DNA of 64,000 nt, taken from positions 372,001 through 436,000 of the forward strand of contig CASIBO010000001.1 of assembly GCA_949372755.1 (NCBI GenBank). Reading direction: 5' to 3'. Each line of letters starts with the position of its first letter. Within the stretch, counting starts at the first letter, position 1. The notes under the pieces are model-generated. The model was not told the origin of the DNA, made no database searches, and worked only from the letters and a program-made list of their open reading frames with translations. Source of the stretch: UBA9926 sp018645765 (GTDB lineage Bacteria > Pseudomonadota > Gammaproteobacteria > Pseudomonadales > Azotimanducaceae). Shown piece by piece: positions 1 to 8,938 of this stretch. The position numbers and the translations under genes were made by a program.

Positions 1-13
1 GCTTGTTGTTCAT
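1..13 (-). CDS. Start of a further gene (probably dxr), cut by the window edge
   Basis: An ATG at 13-11 overlaps the cdsA stop codon in an ATGA junction and opens a frame (Met-Asn-Asn-Lys) that leaves the window. In Pseudomonas-type operons the gene after cdsA is dxr (1-deoxy-D-xylulose 5-phosphate reductoisomerase, MEP isoprenoid pathway). The identity is inferred from synteny only; four codons cannot identify a protein. Confidence 0.35.
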
Positions 14-819
14 TTGAGACTCGCAATCAAATACAGCACACCGCAGTAGATCGGCGCAGCCGAGAATAGACTATCCAGACGATCTAAAAACCCGCCGTGA
101 CCCGGCAGCAATTGACTGGCATCTTTAATGCCTCGACTCCGCTTAAACATCGACAGGGTTAAATCGCCTAAAACAGAAATAAGCCCTATACCCAGAAACA
201 ACAATAACCATCCGGCATATCCCAACGCGCGACCGTCAACCTTCGGCATCAGTTCAAGCGTTGCAAAGCCTACGATCACAGCAATCACTAAGCCGCCGAC
301 TAACCCCTCAACCGACTTTCCAGGACTGACATTGGGTAACAGTTTTCGTTGGCCAAACCGCCGACCGACAAAGTAGGCGCCGATATCCGCCGCCCAAATC
401 AAGACCAACAGCAAAAGCAGTACCGTTGCCGCATCACTTTGCGATTTCAACCACACTAAACTGAGACCGCATGGAATCAGTGTCACAACGCCAATCAATC
501 CAATCACATCCGGCCGCTGCCAGCGCGCTGACTGAGAGGGGTATTGAACAATGAGCCACAAAGCGGTGACCCACCAAAGAACGGCGGCGGCGAGCCAAAG
601 CATTAGAAAATCGCTTGAGACAAAAAACAAGGCGCCTAGACCGCTGGCATACGCGATTCGGCCTAGCGGCTGAAGGCGTGCAAAATTTGCCCATTCCCAG
701 CCCGAAACCATGAGGATCAGTAATAAAAACCATTTGAAATTTGGCGCTGAGAGATAAAACAAACCCAGAAGCGCAATCGGGGCGATCACGAGGGCGGTCA
801 AGATTCTAGTTTTGAGCAT
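10..819 (-). CDS. cdsA: Phosphatidate cytidylyltransferase (CDP-diglyceride synthase)
   Basis: CdsA makes CDP-diacylglycerol from phosphatidic acid and CTP, the branch point of phospholipid synthesis, in the inner membrane. The 269-residue protein is almost entirely hydrophobic helices. It carries the family signature near the C-terminus (SVLGDLTLSMFKR, then KDASQLLPGHGGFLDRLDS, about residues 213-250) with the acidic metal-binding residues present. Length matches the family (about 270-285). It is the last complete gene of the minus-strand rpsB-tsf-pyrH-frr run, starting 18 bases after frr. In most gammaproteobacteria uppS lies between frr and cdsA, and it is absent here. The downstream frame overlaps it by ATGA. 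Identification is secure. Confidence 0.96.
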   Translation of the reverse strand: MLKTRILTALVIAPIALLGLFYLSAPNFKWFLLLILMVSGWEWANFARLQPLGRIAYASGLGALFFVSSDFLMLWLAAAVLWWVTALWLIVQYPSQSARWQRPDVIGLIGVVTLIPCGLSLVWLKSQSDAATVLLLLLVLIWAADIGAYFVGRRFGQRKLLPNVSPGKSVEGLVGGLVIAVIVGFATLELMPKVDGRALGYAGWLLLFLGIGLISVLGDLTLSMFKRSRGIKDASQLLPGHGGFLDRLDSLFSAAPIYCGVLYLIASLK

Positions 820-837
820 GCGTGCTGTCGACGGGCC

Positions 838-1395
838 CTAGAGCGCCATCAAATCGTTCTCTTTACTGGCGAGCAACCGATCCGCTTGCTTAATCATTTC
901 ATCGGTCAACTTTTGAATCTGATCTTCGCCACGCCGAGCTTCGTCTTCACTGATTTCCTTCTCTTTTAAGAAGTCTTTGACATCGTTGTTGGCATCTCGG
1001 CGAATATTCCGAATCGAAATCCGAGCATTTTCGGCTTCTGAGCGTGCAATTTTTGCTAAGTCTCGGCGGTTTTCTTCTGTCAAAGGCGGCATCGAAATTC
1101 TGATACTTTCGCCACTGCTAGAAGGATTGACCCCCAAATCTGATTTCAAAATCGCTTTCTCGATTACCGGAATCATTGAGCGTTCCCAAGGCACGATTAC
1201 AAGTGATCGGCCCTCCTCAACGTTAACGTTTGCCATTTGTCTAAGCGCCGTGGTGTTACCGTAATAATCCACATTTACTGAATCTAAAAAGCTGGGATGG
1301 GCGCGGCCCGTTCGAATCCGAGCGAAGGCGACCTCAAGGGCAGCCAAACTCTTTTTCATGCGTTCTTCCGCATCCTGCCTGATTTCCTCGATCAT
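838..1395 (-). CDS. frr: Ribosome recycling factor
   Basis: RRF, together with EF-G, splits the post-termination 70S ribosome in the cytoplasm. The 185 residues equal the family length. The fold is visible as the N-terminal helix with EERMKKSLAALE, the RTGRAHPSFLD segment, the IRISMPPLTEENRRDLAK region and the long C-terminal helix. Its ATG overlaps the pyrH stop codon by ATGA, indicating translational coupling. The order tsf-pyrH-frr is conserved across proteobacteria, so the call is secure. Confidence 0.98.
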   Translation of the reverse strand: MIEEIRQDAEERMKKSLAALEVAFARIRTGRAHPSFLDSVNVDYYGNTTALRQMANVNVEEGRSLVIVPWERSMIPVIEKAILKSDLGVNPSSSGESIRISMPPLTEENRRDLAKIARSEAENARISIRNIRRDANNDVKDFLKEKEISEDEARRGEDQIQKLTDEMIKQADRLLASKENDLMAL

Positions 1396-2141
1396 TCAGC
1401 CATCTCCTCTGCTTTATTGGGCACAACAAGCGTTCCCTCGCCTTCACCCACCACCGCATTCAGCAGGGCATCTTGTTTGTCGAGTTGGAATACCCGCAAA
1501 GGCATGCCATTGTCCCGCGCAAGGCAGATCGCGGTCAGGTCCATGACCCCCAATTGCTGCTCTAAGATCTCATCATAAGTAATGGTTGTAAACCGGGTAG
1601 CGTTTGGGTCCGTCACGGGATCCGCAGAGTAGATGCCATCAACTTTGGTGGCTTTCAGAACGATATCCGCATCAACTTCAATACCGCGCAGGCACGCGGC
1701 AGAATCTGTCGTAAAAAAGGGATTGCCTGTGCCGGATGAGAAAATCACCACATCGCCCTCTTCCAAGTGTCGTATGGCAAGTCTTCGATCGTAGTGTTCA
1801 ACCACACCGCTCATCGGAATGGCTGACATCACAACCGTTTGAATATTCGCTCGCTCCAAGGCATCTCGCATGGCCAGGGCGTTCATCACCGTTGCCAGCA
1901 TGCCCATATGGTCCCCGGTCACCCGGTCGAGCCCTGCGGCGCTAAGCTCGGCACCGCGAAAGAGATTACCCCCTCCGATGACGATACCGACTTGGATTCC
2001 AATACCGACGAGTTGTCCGATTTCTAAAGCCGTTCGATCCAAGACCTTTGGATCAATTCCGACCCCGTTCTTTCCAAGCGCTTCCCCGCTCAGCTTAAGT
2101 AGGATTCGCTCGTATTTAGGCGTCGGTTTTTTTGAGGGCAT
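1392..2141 (-). CDS. pyrH: Uridylate kinase
   Basis: PyrH phosphorylates UMP to UDP in pyrimidine nucleotide synthesis and works as a GTP-activated, UTP-inhibited hexamer. The 249-residue protein shows the amino-acid-kinase fold: KLSGEALG near residue 17, GGGNLFRG around 57-64, DHMGMLATVMNALAM for UMP/hexamer contacts, and FSSGTGNPFFTTDSAA around 135-150. It lies 9 bases downstream of tsf and overlaps frr by 4 bases. The N-terminal MPSKKPTPKYE is slightly longer than in E. coli but within family variation. Confidence 0.98.
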   Translation of the reverse strand: MPSKKPTPKYERILLKLSGEALGKNGVGIDPKVLDRTALEIGQLVGIGIQVGIVIGGGNLFRGAELSAAGLDRVTGDHMGMLATVMNALAMRDALERANIQTVVMSAIPMSGVVEHYDRRLAIRHLEEGDVVIFSSGTGNPFFTTDSAACLRGIEVDADIVLKATKVDGIYSADPVTDPNATRFTTITYDEILEQQLGVMDLTAICLARDNGMPLRVFQLDKQDALLNAVVGEGEGTLVVPNKAEEMAE

Positions 2142-2150
2142 GATTCGATC

Positions 2151-2999
2151 TCAAGACAATTGTTGGGCGACCTCTGCCGCGAAATCCACTTCTTCTTTAT
2201 CAATTCCTTCGCCCACTTCATAGCGTGCAAAAGCGAGAACTTCTGCATCATGTTGCTTTAGCAGCGCGCTGATCTTAAGGTCGCTGTCTTTTACAAAAGC
2301 TTGTTCAGTCAAACTGATCTCAGCGAGGAATTTCTTAACGCGGCCTTCAACCATTTTCGCAACGATATCAGCCGGCTTGCCGCTTTCCGCCGCCTGCGCC
2401 GTATAAATTTCGCGCTCTTTATCCAAGATATCCTGACCCGCATCCGCTGGCGTCACAACCTGAGGGTTTGCAGCGGCAATATGCATCGCCAAATCTCGTC
2501 CCAAAGCCTCATCGCCGCCTTGTAGGTGAACCAGCACCCCTATTTTGCCGTTTGTGTGCAAATAAGAGGCGACCTGGCCTTGATAAATCTGACCCCGGCG
2601 AACGCTGCAGTTTTCACCAATCTTTTGTACTAGAGATTCCCGCGTTGCCTCAAACCCAGATGCCATAAGGCTTTCGACATCAGCGGACTGAGCCTCGAAC
2701 ATGGCCGCAGTTACCTGATCGGCAAAGTTAATAAAGTTTTCATCCTTGGCTGCAAAATCTGTTTCACAGTTCACTTCAACCATCAGACCTTTCTCGCCAT
2801 CCATCTGAATCCGAATCAAACCATCAGCAGCCGTTCGAGAAGCTTTTTTCGCGGCCTTCATACCACTGGATTTCCTTAAATTGTCGATGGCAAGATCCAT
2901 ATCACCATCCGATTCAACCAAGGCTTTCTTACAATCCATCATGCCAAGTCCGGTGCGCTCTCTCAGCTCCTTGACCATCGCTGCTGTCACTGCCGCCAT
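2151..2999 (-). CDS. tsf: Elongation factor Ts
   Basis: EF-Ts is the nucleotide-exchange factor for EF-Tu. The N-terminal motif VKELRERTGLGMMDCKKAL (about residues 9-27) and the central core CETDFAAKDENF (about 78-89) are the diagnostic EF-Tu-binding elements. The length of 282 matches the family. It follows rpsB after a 94-base gap that holds a terminator-like hairpin, as in other gammaproteobacteria, so some transcripts likely end after rpsB and the rest read into tsf-pyrH-frr. Confidence 0.98.
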   Translation of the reverse strand: MAAVTAAMVKELRERTGLGMMDCKKALVESDGDMDLAIDNLRKSSGMKAAKKASRTAADGLIRIQMDGEKGLMVEVNCETDFAAKDENFINFADQVTAAMFEAQSADVESLMASGFEATRESLVQKIGENCSVRRGQIYQGQVASYLHTNGKIGVLVHLQGGDEALGRDLAMHIAAANPQVVTPADAGQDILDKEREIYTAQAAESGKPADIVAKMVEGRVKKFLAEISLTEQAFVKDSDLKISALLKQHDAEVLAFARYEVGEGIDKEEVDFAAEVAQQLS

Positions 3000-3022
3000 A
3001 TCTTTTCCTTAATTTTATTCTC

Positions 3023-3049
3023 AAAAAAAGCGATCTCAATGACCGCTTT
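3023..3049 (-). terminator. Intrinsic terminator/attenuator between rpsB and tsf
   Basis: Read on the minus strand, a 9-base-pair stem (AAAGCGGTC with GATCGCTTT, one G.U pair) closes a 5-base loop and is followed directly by a run of T. It lies 45 bases after the rpsB stop and before tsf. The form is that of a rho-independent terminator; partial read-through would set the S2 to EF-Ts ratio. Confidence 0.8.
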
Positions 3050-3093
3050 CGAGTGTTTCTATTTTAGTGCCTACCTGCTCGAGCCTGTGGCCT

Positions 3094-3987
3094 TTAAGCT
3101 GGCTTGTCTTCTTCTGCTCCGGCTTCAACAGCAGCTTCTGGTGCTGCGGCTTCTGGCGCTGCGGCTTCTACAGCAGCTTCTGGTGCTGCGGCTTCAACAG
3201 CAGCTTCTGGCGCTGCTTCTGTTGCTGGCACGTCAACGACTGCCGTCTCTGGCGACGCAGCATCGACCTCTGCAACTTCAACAAAATCGCTCTGCACCAC
3301 ATCCGATTGGCCCTTAGCCTCTAAAATCGCATCAGCAAACGTACTCATGAATAACCGGACCGACCGGATCGCATCATCATTGCCCGGTATCAAAAAGTCC
3401 ACATTGTCTGGATTGCTATTGGTATCAACGATCGCGACAACCGGAATACCTAACGTTTTAGCTTCCGTTACCGCAATCTTTTCATGATCCACGTCAACAA
3501 TAATAATGACGTCCGGCAAACCGCCCATGTTCTTGATCCCACCGAGGCTGCTTTCGAGCTTTTCGAGTAACCGCTGCCGCGTTAGGGCTTCATGCTTGGT
3601 GAGTTTCGCAAAGGTACCATCGGTGCTTTGCTCTTCGAGGTCCCGCAACCGGCGAATCGATTGACGAATCGTTTTATAGTTCGTCAACATGCCGCCTAAC
3701 CAGCGTTTATCGACATAGGGCATGCCGCATCGAGACGCTTCTTCTTTAATGATTTTACTCGCGCTGCGCTTAGTGCCGACGAATAATACTTTGTTCTTTT
3801 TAGCCGTAAGGGACGCGACAAAAGCTAAGGCTTCTTCGAATGCCGGGACCGTTTTTTCCAAGTTGATGATATGAATATCGTTGCGAGCACCAAAAATAAA
3901 CTCACCCATTTTAGGGTTCCAGTATCGCTTTTGGTGTCCGAAGTGAACGCCTGCTTCCAGCAGGTCACGCATGTTGACTTGAGCCAT
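3094..3987 (-). CDS. rpsB: Ribosomal protein S2, with a long Ala/Pro/Glu repeat tail
   Basis: S2 assembles late on the 30S subunit and is needed for binding of S1. The start is set at the ATG at 3987, preceded by TTGGAGAC, which gives the family N-terminus MAQVNMRDLLEAGVHFGHQ. The frame stays open a further 38 codons upstream, but that stretch does not look like S2. The protein is 297 residues against about 241-246 in E. coli and Pseudomonas. The core ends near residue 235; the remainder is an acidic low-complexity tail with repeated PEAAVEA units. The gene heads the minus-strand run to cdsA and is divergent from map. A promoter with a GC-rich discriminator lies upstream. Confidence 0.97.
   Translation of the reverse strand: MAQVNMRDLLEAGVHFGHQKRYWNPKMGEFIFGARNDIHIINLEKTVPAFEEALAFVASLTAKKNKVLFVGTKRSASKIIKEEASRCGMPYVDKRWLGGMLTNYKTIRQSIRRLRDLEEQSTDGTFAKLTKHEALTRQRLLEKLESSLGGIKNMGGLPDVIIIVDVDHEKIAVTEAKTLGIPVVAIVDTNSNPDNVDFLIPGNDDAIRSVRLFMSTFADAILEAKGQSDVVQSDFVEVAEVDAASPETAVVDVPATEAAPEAAVEAAAPEAAVEAAAPEAAAPEAAVEAGAEEDKPA
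3121..3216 (-). repeat. In-frame repeat encoding the PEAA(VEA) tail of S2
   Basis: This stretch of the rpsB 3' end consists of near-identical GC-rich units encoding APEAAVEA or the shorter APEAA, four copies in all, followed by GAEEDKPA. On the plus strand it reads as repeated GCTTCTGG/GCGGCTTC words. Such runs expand and contract by slippage. Confidence 0.85.
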
Positions 3988-4126
3988 GATGTCTCCAATT
4001 TGTATGGGTTGGGCTTCCACACATCCCAGACTGCAACCCGAAGGCACCCGCAACCTGTGACGATGTGTGTGCTGATTTAAGATGAAGGCGTTTGCGTTCA
4101 CCCTGTTTTACGTTTCCGCGGCGCGC

Positions 4127-4155
4127 TTTATACCATATTTGACGCATTAAACCAA
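4127..4155 (-). promoter_or_regulatory. Candidate rpsB promoter with GC-rich discriminator
   Basis: Minus strand: -35 TTGGTT (4155-4150), 17-base spacer, -10 TATAAA (4132-4127) with an extended TGG just before it. The -10 is followed immediately by a GC-only stretch (GCGCGCCGCGG), the discriminator type linked to ppGpp/DksA control of ribosomal promoters. Transcription would start near 4120, leaving a leader of about 130 bases, long enough for the S2 autoregulatory leader known in gammaproteobacteria. I did not resolve that leader's fold. Confidence 0.5.
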
Positions 4156-4216
4156 TGATTAAGCCTGCCATAGGTCGGCTCGCCTGCTATACTCTCGCTC
4201 GGCAAAGGAGGCGATT

Positions 4217-4996
4217 GTGGTCAACATCAAAACAGCGACTGAGATTGAAAAAATGCGCGTGGTTGGCGCTCTGGCAGCAGAACAGCTGGAAATGATCGCA
4301 GAGCACATAACACCGGGGGTGAGCACGGGCGAGCTCGACCGTATCTGCCATCGTTATACCATTGATGACCAAAAAGCGACGCCTGCGCCCCTTAACTATC
4401 GAGGGTTTCCGAAATCGATTTGCACGTCGGTAAACCATGTTGTGTGCCATGGCATCCCATCAGATGAAAAAATCCTAAAAGATGGCGATATTATCAATAT
4501 TGACGTGACCCTCATCAAAGATGGCTTCCACGGCGACACCAGCAAAACCTTTGTTGTGGGGAATGGTACGGTTCGCGGCGAGCGCTTGGTTCAGACCTGC
4601 AAGCAGAGCCTAAACCTTGGCATTGCGGCGGTTAAGCCTGGCGCACAATTGGGCGACATCGGCTTTGCGATTCAAAGCTTTGCGGAAAAACACCGATTTT
4701 CAATCGTTCGCGAATACTGCGGGCACGGCATCGGTCGCGTCTTTCATGATGAGCCTCAGGTACTGCATTACGGGCGGGCAGGAACGGGCATGACCCTGAA
4801 GCCCGGCATGATTTTTACCATCGAGCCTATGATTAACGCGGGCAAACCCGCCGTCAAGCTGCTCCCCGATCAGTGGACCGTTGTCACCAAAGATCACCAA
4901 TTAACCGCACAGTGGGAACACACTATTTTGGTAACCGATACGGGCTATGAAATTTTGACCCACCGCAGCGACGATGACCTCCCTCGAATCGGTTAG
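4217..4996 (+). CDS. map: Methionine aminopeptidase, type I
   Basis: Map removes the initiator methionine from nascent proteins. It starts at a GTG with a strong ribosome binding site (AAAGGAGG, 5 bases upstream). The 259-residue protein has the five-ligand dimetal site: Asp in NIDVT, Asp in HGDTSKT, His in GHGIGRVFHDEP, Glu in TIEPMIN and Glu in QWEHTI, plus the substrate-binding His in VVCHGIP. It is divergent from rpsB, the usual arrangement, and overlaps the start of glnD by 23 bases. Confidence 0.97.
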   Translation: MVNIKTATEIEKMRVVGALAAEQLEMIAEHITPGVSTGELDRICHRYTIDDQKATPAPLNYRGFPKSICTSVNHVVCHGIPSDEKILKDGDIINIDVTLIKDGFHGDTSKTFVVGNGTVRGERLVQTCKQSLNLGIAAVKPGAQLGDIGFAIQSFAEKHRFSIVREYCGHGIGRVFHDEPQVLHYGRAGTGMTLKPGMIFTIEPMINAGKPAVKLLPDQWTVVTKDHQLTAQWEHTILVTDTGYEILTHRSDDDLPRIG

Positions 4997-7661
4997 CCCG
5001 AATCTCGCGGCACTCAGTCAGACGGTTTCTGAGAGCAAGACACCACTACCCCTTTTAAAGGCTGCGCTGGCTGATTTTCGAGCACACCAGCATACGGCCT
5101 TTGACAATGGGGCGAGTGTTGCCGAGCTGATCACGGCGCGCGCCGCATTCATCGATCATATCTTGGCCCTTTGCTGGCAGCGCTTCAACTGGGATGAAAA
5201 CCTGTCCAGCCTCAGAAAAAGCCGCATCTCATTGGTCGCCGTGGGCGGTTATGGCCGCGGTGAGCTCTTGCCGAATTCCGACATTGACCTATTGATCCTC
5301 ATCGAACGGGCCAACGCGCAACACCATAGTTCGAACATTCAATCTTTTCTTGCGCTGCTTTGGGATATTGGTTTGGAAGTTGGGCACAGCGTTCGTTCTG
5401 TTAAAGAATCTCTTCATCAAGCGACGCACGATGTAACCGTTATGACCGCCTTACTCGATGCAAGAGCAATTTGTGGCACGCCGTATCTTCTTCAACAATT
5501 GTGCTTGAAATTACGATCCAAAACCGGCTGGAAGACCAAAAGCTTCTTCCAAGCAAAATACGCCGAACAGCAAGATCGGCATGCCAAGTCCAACCACACC
5601 GAATACAGCCTCGAGCCCAATTTAAAAACAGCGCCCGGTGGACTACGTGACATCCAGACGATTTTATGGATCGCACAGTTTCACTATCAAACCAGCGCGC
5701 TCAGTGCGTTAGTTGACGAAAAATTTTTGGAAGTTGAAGAAGCCGATAAAATTCTGGATGCACGCGCTTTTCTGTGGAGAGTCCGCTTTGTGCTGCACGA
5801 TCTCCTTGGCCGGGATGAAAACCGGTTGTTTTTTGACAATCAAAGAAAAGTGGCGCTTGCATTAGGCTATCGGGATGACGCGCAACTGGCGGTTGAGCAA
5901 TTTATGCAGGACTACTATCGATTTGCAAAGTCCGTCAGCACAATCAATGAGATCATTCTGCAGGATTTCGATGAACAAATCGTTCAGGGTGGCAGACGAA
6001 CCAAGCCCGTTCGAATCAACGAGCGATTTCAAGCCAACAACCACTACTTGGAAGTCACCCAAGCGGATATTTTCGAGCGCAACCCCGAAGCCTTACTTGA
6101 GATGTTCGTCGTTCTGGGCGAAACACCCGAACTCAAAGGCATTCGAGCGAGCACGATCCGACAGGCCCAAACTTCAGCGGGACGAATTGATGATGCGTTC
6201 AGACAGAGTGAACTCGCAACAAGCTTATTTTTGAAGTTGCTGCGGGTTGAGCACCATCTTTTTTCGCAACTTAGGCGTATGAACCGCTATGGCATCCTGG
6301 GTGCCTATTTGCCCGAATTTGAACGCGTTGTGGGTCAAATGCAATTCGACTTATTTCACATTTACACGGTTGATGCGCATACCTTGCAGGTCGTTCGCAA
6401 CATGCGCCGGTTCCGCTACAAGAATCAGCAACAAGAGTTCCCGATCGCCGCGCACATCCATCATCGTTTGCCGAAGATCGAACTGCTCTACATTGCAGGC
6501 TTTTTCCATGACCTTGCAAAAGGCAAAGGGGGCGATCACTCAGAGCTGGGTATTGAAATCGCAAGCGCCTTTTGCGCCCGCCACCAATTGGGTACTTGGG
6601 ATACCAATTTGGTTTGCTGGCTGGTCAAGAACCACTTACTCATGTCGACGACAGCCCAACGCAAAGATATTTTCGACCCGGATGTGGTCCGAGACTTTGC
6701 TGAACAAATGGGCGACCAAGTCAGACTCGATTACCTCTACGCCCTGACCGTTGCGGACATCAATGCCACCAACCCAACACTTTGGAATAGCTGGCGTGAT
6801 TCCTTAATGAGCCAACTCTACCTCGAAACGAAAAGGGTCCTACGGCTTGGCGTTGACAACATGATCGATCGAGAAGACTACTTAGCCCAAGTGCAATTGC
6901 GCGCAAGCGCCAAGCTCACGGCCAAGGGCATCGAAATCGACCGTGTGCGGACCCTATGGGCCGGGTTAGACGATGACTACTTCCTGCGCGAATCAGAACT
7001 CAACATTATCAACCATACCGAATCCCTCAACGCTTATGACCCTGCAACCGGGCCACTCATCCTCATAGAAGACAGTCAGTCGCGCCTCACAACCGATTCC
7101 GGCGTGACCCATATTTTTATTCATCTGCCATCGGATCAACCGCTATTTTTCGCCATTGTGTCCGCCTTTGATCAACTGGGTATGAACATTGTTGACGCTC
7201 GCATTCCCGGCAATACAAAAGGTCGAACAGACTACACCTTTGATGTGCTCGAGACCCAACCACTGAGCCAGCAGAGCCGTGACAACCGGCTGAATAGTGT
7301 TCGCCAAACGATCAATCAGGCAATCAACGCGGGCGATGACTTTAAAGTCTCCGCCAGACGAACGCCTCGAATTTTAAAAGAATTCAACGCTCGAACTCAA
7401 ATCTCGATCGACTCCCGCGCCAATGAATCCTTCACCCTGCTTGAAGTCGTTGCGGCAGACCGACCTGGATTACTGGCAAAGCTTGCCCGCGTTTTTCAGA
7501 CCCACCACATTCAGATTCAGGCTGCTAAAATCACAACGCTCGGTGAACGCGTAGAGGACGTCTTCCACATTGTTAACCAAAATGGGTTGCCAATGAATGA
7601 TCCTGACGCTGAGGCCCAACTCTCAGCGTCGATTCAAACCGAACTCGATCAGCATATTTAA
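4974..7661 (+). CDS. glnD: Bifunctional uridylyltransferase/uridylyl-removing enzyme (PII regulator)
   Basis: GlnD senses glutamine and adds UMP to, or removes it from, PII proteins, controlling glutamine synthetase and nitrogen transcription. The 895 residues match the family. The order is: nucleotidyltransferase domain with GGYGRGELLPNSDIDLL at 91-107; a helical domain with GGLRDIQTILW; the HD hydrolase domain with HHRLPKIELLYIAGFFHDLAKG near 475-497; and two C-terminal ACT domains (about 710-790 and 820-890) for glutamine sensing. It overlaps map and is 11 bases before dapC, as in Pseudomonas. Confidence 0.97.
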   Translation: MTSLESVSPNLAALSQTVSESKTPLPLLKAALADFRAHQHTAFDNGASVAELITARAAFIDHILALCWQRFNWDENLSSLRKSRISLVAVGGYGRGELLPNSDIDLLILIERANAQHHSSNIQSFLALLWDIGLEVGHSVRSVKESLHQATHDVTVMTALLDARAICGTPYLLQQLCLKLRSKTGWKTKSFFQAKYAEQQDRHAKSNHTEYSLEPNLKTAPGGLRDIQTILWIAQFHYQTSALSALVDEKFLEVEEADKILDARAFLWRVRFVLHDLLGRDENRLFFDNQRKVALALGYRDDAQLAVEQFMQDYYRFAKSVSTINEIILQDFDEQIVQGGRRTKPVRINERFQANNHYLEVTQADIFERNPEALLEMFVVLGETPELKGIRASTIRQAQTSAGRIDDAFRQSELATSLFLKLLRVEHHLFSQLRRMNRYGILGAYLPEFERVVGQMQFDLFHIYTVDAHTLQVVRNMRRFRYKNQQQEFPIAAHIHHRLPKIELLYIAGFFHDLAKGKGGDHSELGIEIASAFCARHQLGTWDTNLVCWLVKNHLLMSTTAQRKDIFDPDVVRDFAEQMGDQVRLDYLYALTVADINATNPTLWNSWRDSLMSQLYLETKRVLRLGVDNMIDREDYLAQVQLRASAKLTAKGIEIDRVRTLWAGLDDDYFLRESELNIINHTESLNAYDPATGPLILIEDSQSRLTTDSGVTHIFIHLPSDQPLFFAIVSAFDQLGMNIVDARIPGNTKGRTDYTFDVLETQPLSQQSRDNRLNSVRQTINQAINAGDDFKVSARRTPRILKEFNARTQISIDSRANESFTLLEVVAADRPGLLAKLARVFQTHHIQIQAAKITTLGERVEDVFHIVNQNGLPMNDPDAEAQLSASIQTELDQHI

Positions 7662-7672
7662 AGGTTTCCTGC

Positions 7673-8872
7673 ATGAACCCCAATTTAGCCCGATTAAACC
7701 CCTATCCCTTCGATCGATTAAATCAGTTATTGAAGTCGGTAAAACCGGCTGACCAACGCTTCATCTCTTTAGCTATGGGAGAGCCACAACACGAACCCCC
7801 TGCGTTCATTATCGAGTTTTTAAAACAAGGCGACATGGCAAAGCAGAGCTTAAAGACGTACCCACCAACCAAAGGCTCAGACCAACTTCGGCAGGCCATC
7901 GCCGGGTTTCTTCGAAATCGTTTTTCACCCGCTCACCCTGATCCCGATCATCAGATCTTGCCGGTTAACGGAACCCGTGAAGCTTTATTTGCCGTTGCGC
8001 AGGCCTTGAGCCGGCCCCTTACAAAGCCGCTGACCTTACTGCCCAATCCCTTTTATCAAATTTATGAAGGCGCTGCCCTGCTGGCAGGCACAACACCACA
8101 CTATATCGACTGTCCTGCCAGCCAGGGTTTTAAGCCCAATTTTAATGAAATCGATGATGAAACCTGGGCGCGCGTGGGGCTGGTGTACCTGTGTAATCCT
8201 GGCAATCCGCATGGCGCCTTGATGACAGAGCAAGCGCTGCAAAGCCTGATTCGCAAAGCGATAGAGCATGACGTCATCCTCATTGCTGACGAGTGTTACT
8301 CCGAGATCTATGCCGATGAAGCCGCGCCACCCGTCGGCCTGCTGCAGGCTGCAGCCGCCATGGGCAATACCGACTTTAAGCAGTGCATTGCCTTTAACAG
8401 CTTATCAAAACGCTCGAACTTGCCTGGGCTGCGCTCCGGCTATGCCGCCGGTGATGCGGACCTGATTCGGCAATTTTTACTCTACCGCACCTATCATGGC
8501 AGCGCGATGCCGGTGCACACGCAGAAACTGAGTGCGCTGGCGTGGTCGGACGAAGAACACGTTATCGATAATCGCGCCTTGTATCGAACTAAAACCCAAG
8601 CGTTCATACAAACCCTTGCGCCGGTATGGCCGATCACAGCCCCCGCCGCAAGCTTCTATTTATGGCCTGAAACCCCCACTGATGATCAACAATTTACGCA
8701 GGACCTCATCCGGCTCTGCAACATTAAAGTATTACCGGGCCAATATTTATCTCGAGCGGTCAATGGCGTAAATCCCGGGGCAGGACGTGTCCGAATTGCA
8801 CTCGTTGCAGAGCAAGCCGCCTGTGTCGAGGCCGCCGAACGAATTAAAGCCTGTTTTCAGGCGCTTGGCTGA
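7673..8872 (+). CDS. dapC: Succinyldiaminopimelate transaminase
   Basis: DapC is a PLP-dependent class I aminotransferase that converts N-succinyl-2-amino-6-ketopimelate to N-succinyl-L,L-diaminopimelate on the way to lysine and the peptidoglycan cross-link. The PLP lysine lies in FNSLSKRSNLPGLRSGY (about residues 242-258), with LCNPGNPHG and DECYSEIY before it. The 399 residues and the position between glnD and dapD/dapE make the DapC assignment firm over a generic aminotransferase. Confidence 0.93.
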   Translation: MNPNLARLNPYPFDRLNQLLKSVKPADQRFISLAMGEPQHEPPAFIIEFLKQGDMAKQSLKTYPPTKGSDQLRQAIAGFLRNRFSPAHPDPDHQILPVNGTREALFAVAQALSRPLTKPLTLLPNPFYQIYEGAALLAGTTPHYIDCPASQGFKPNFNEIDDETWARVGLVYLCNPGNPHGALMTEQALQSLIRKAIEHDVILIADECYSEIYADEAAPPVGLLQAAAAMGNTDFKQCIAFNSLSKRSNLPGLRSGYAAGDADLIRQFLLYRTYHGSAMPVHTQKLSALAWSDEEHVIDNRALYRTKTQAFIQTLAPVWPITAPAASFYLWPETPTDDQQFTQDLIRLCNIKVLPGQYLSRAVNGVNPGAGRVRIALVAEQAACVEAAERIKACFQALG

Positions 8873-8938
8873 AAGTTCGGGTCAAACCAGTCATAATCCA
8901 GACCTTTCGCAGCAACCCCTTGAGTGGTAGGAGTCATT

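Noticed and set aside
3104..3487. Plus-strand Ser/Ala-rich frame opposite rpsB
   Set aside because: Antisense of the Ala/Glu tail of S2.
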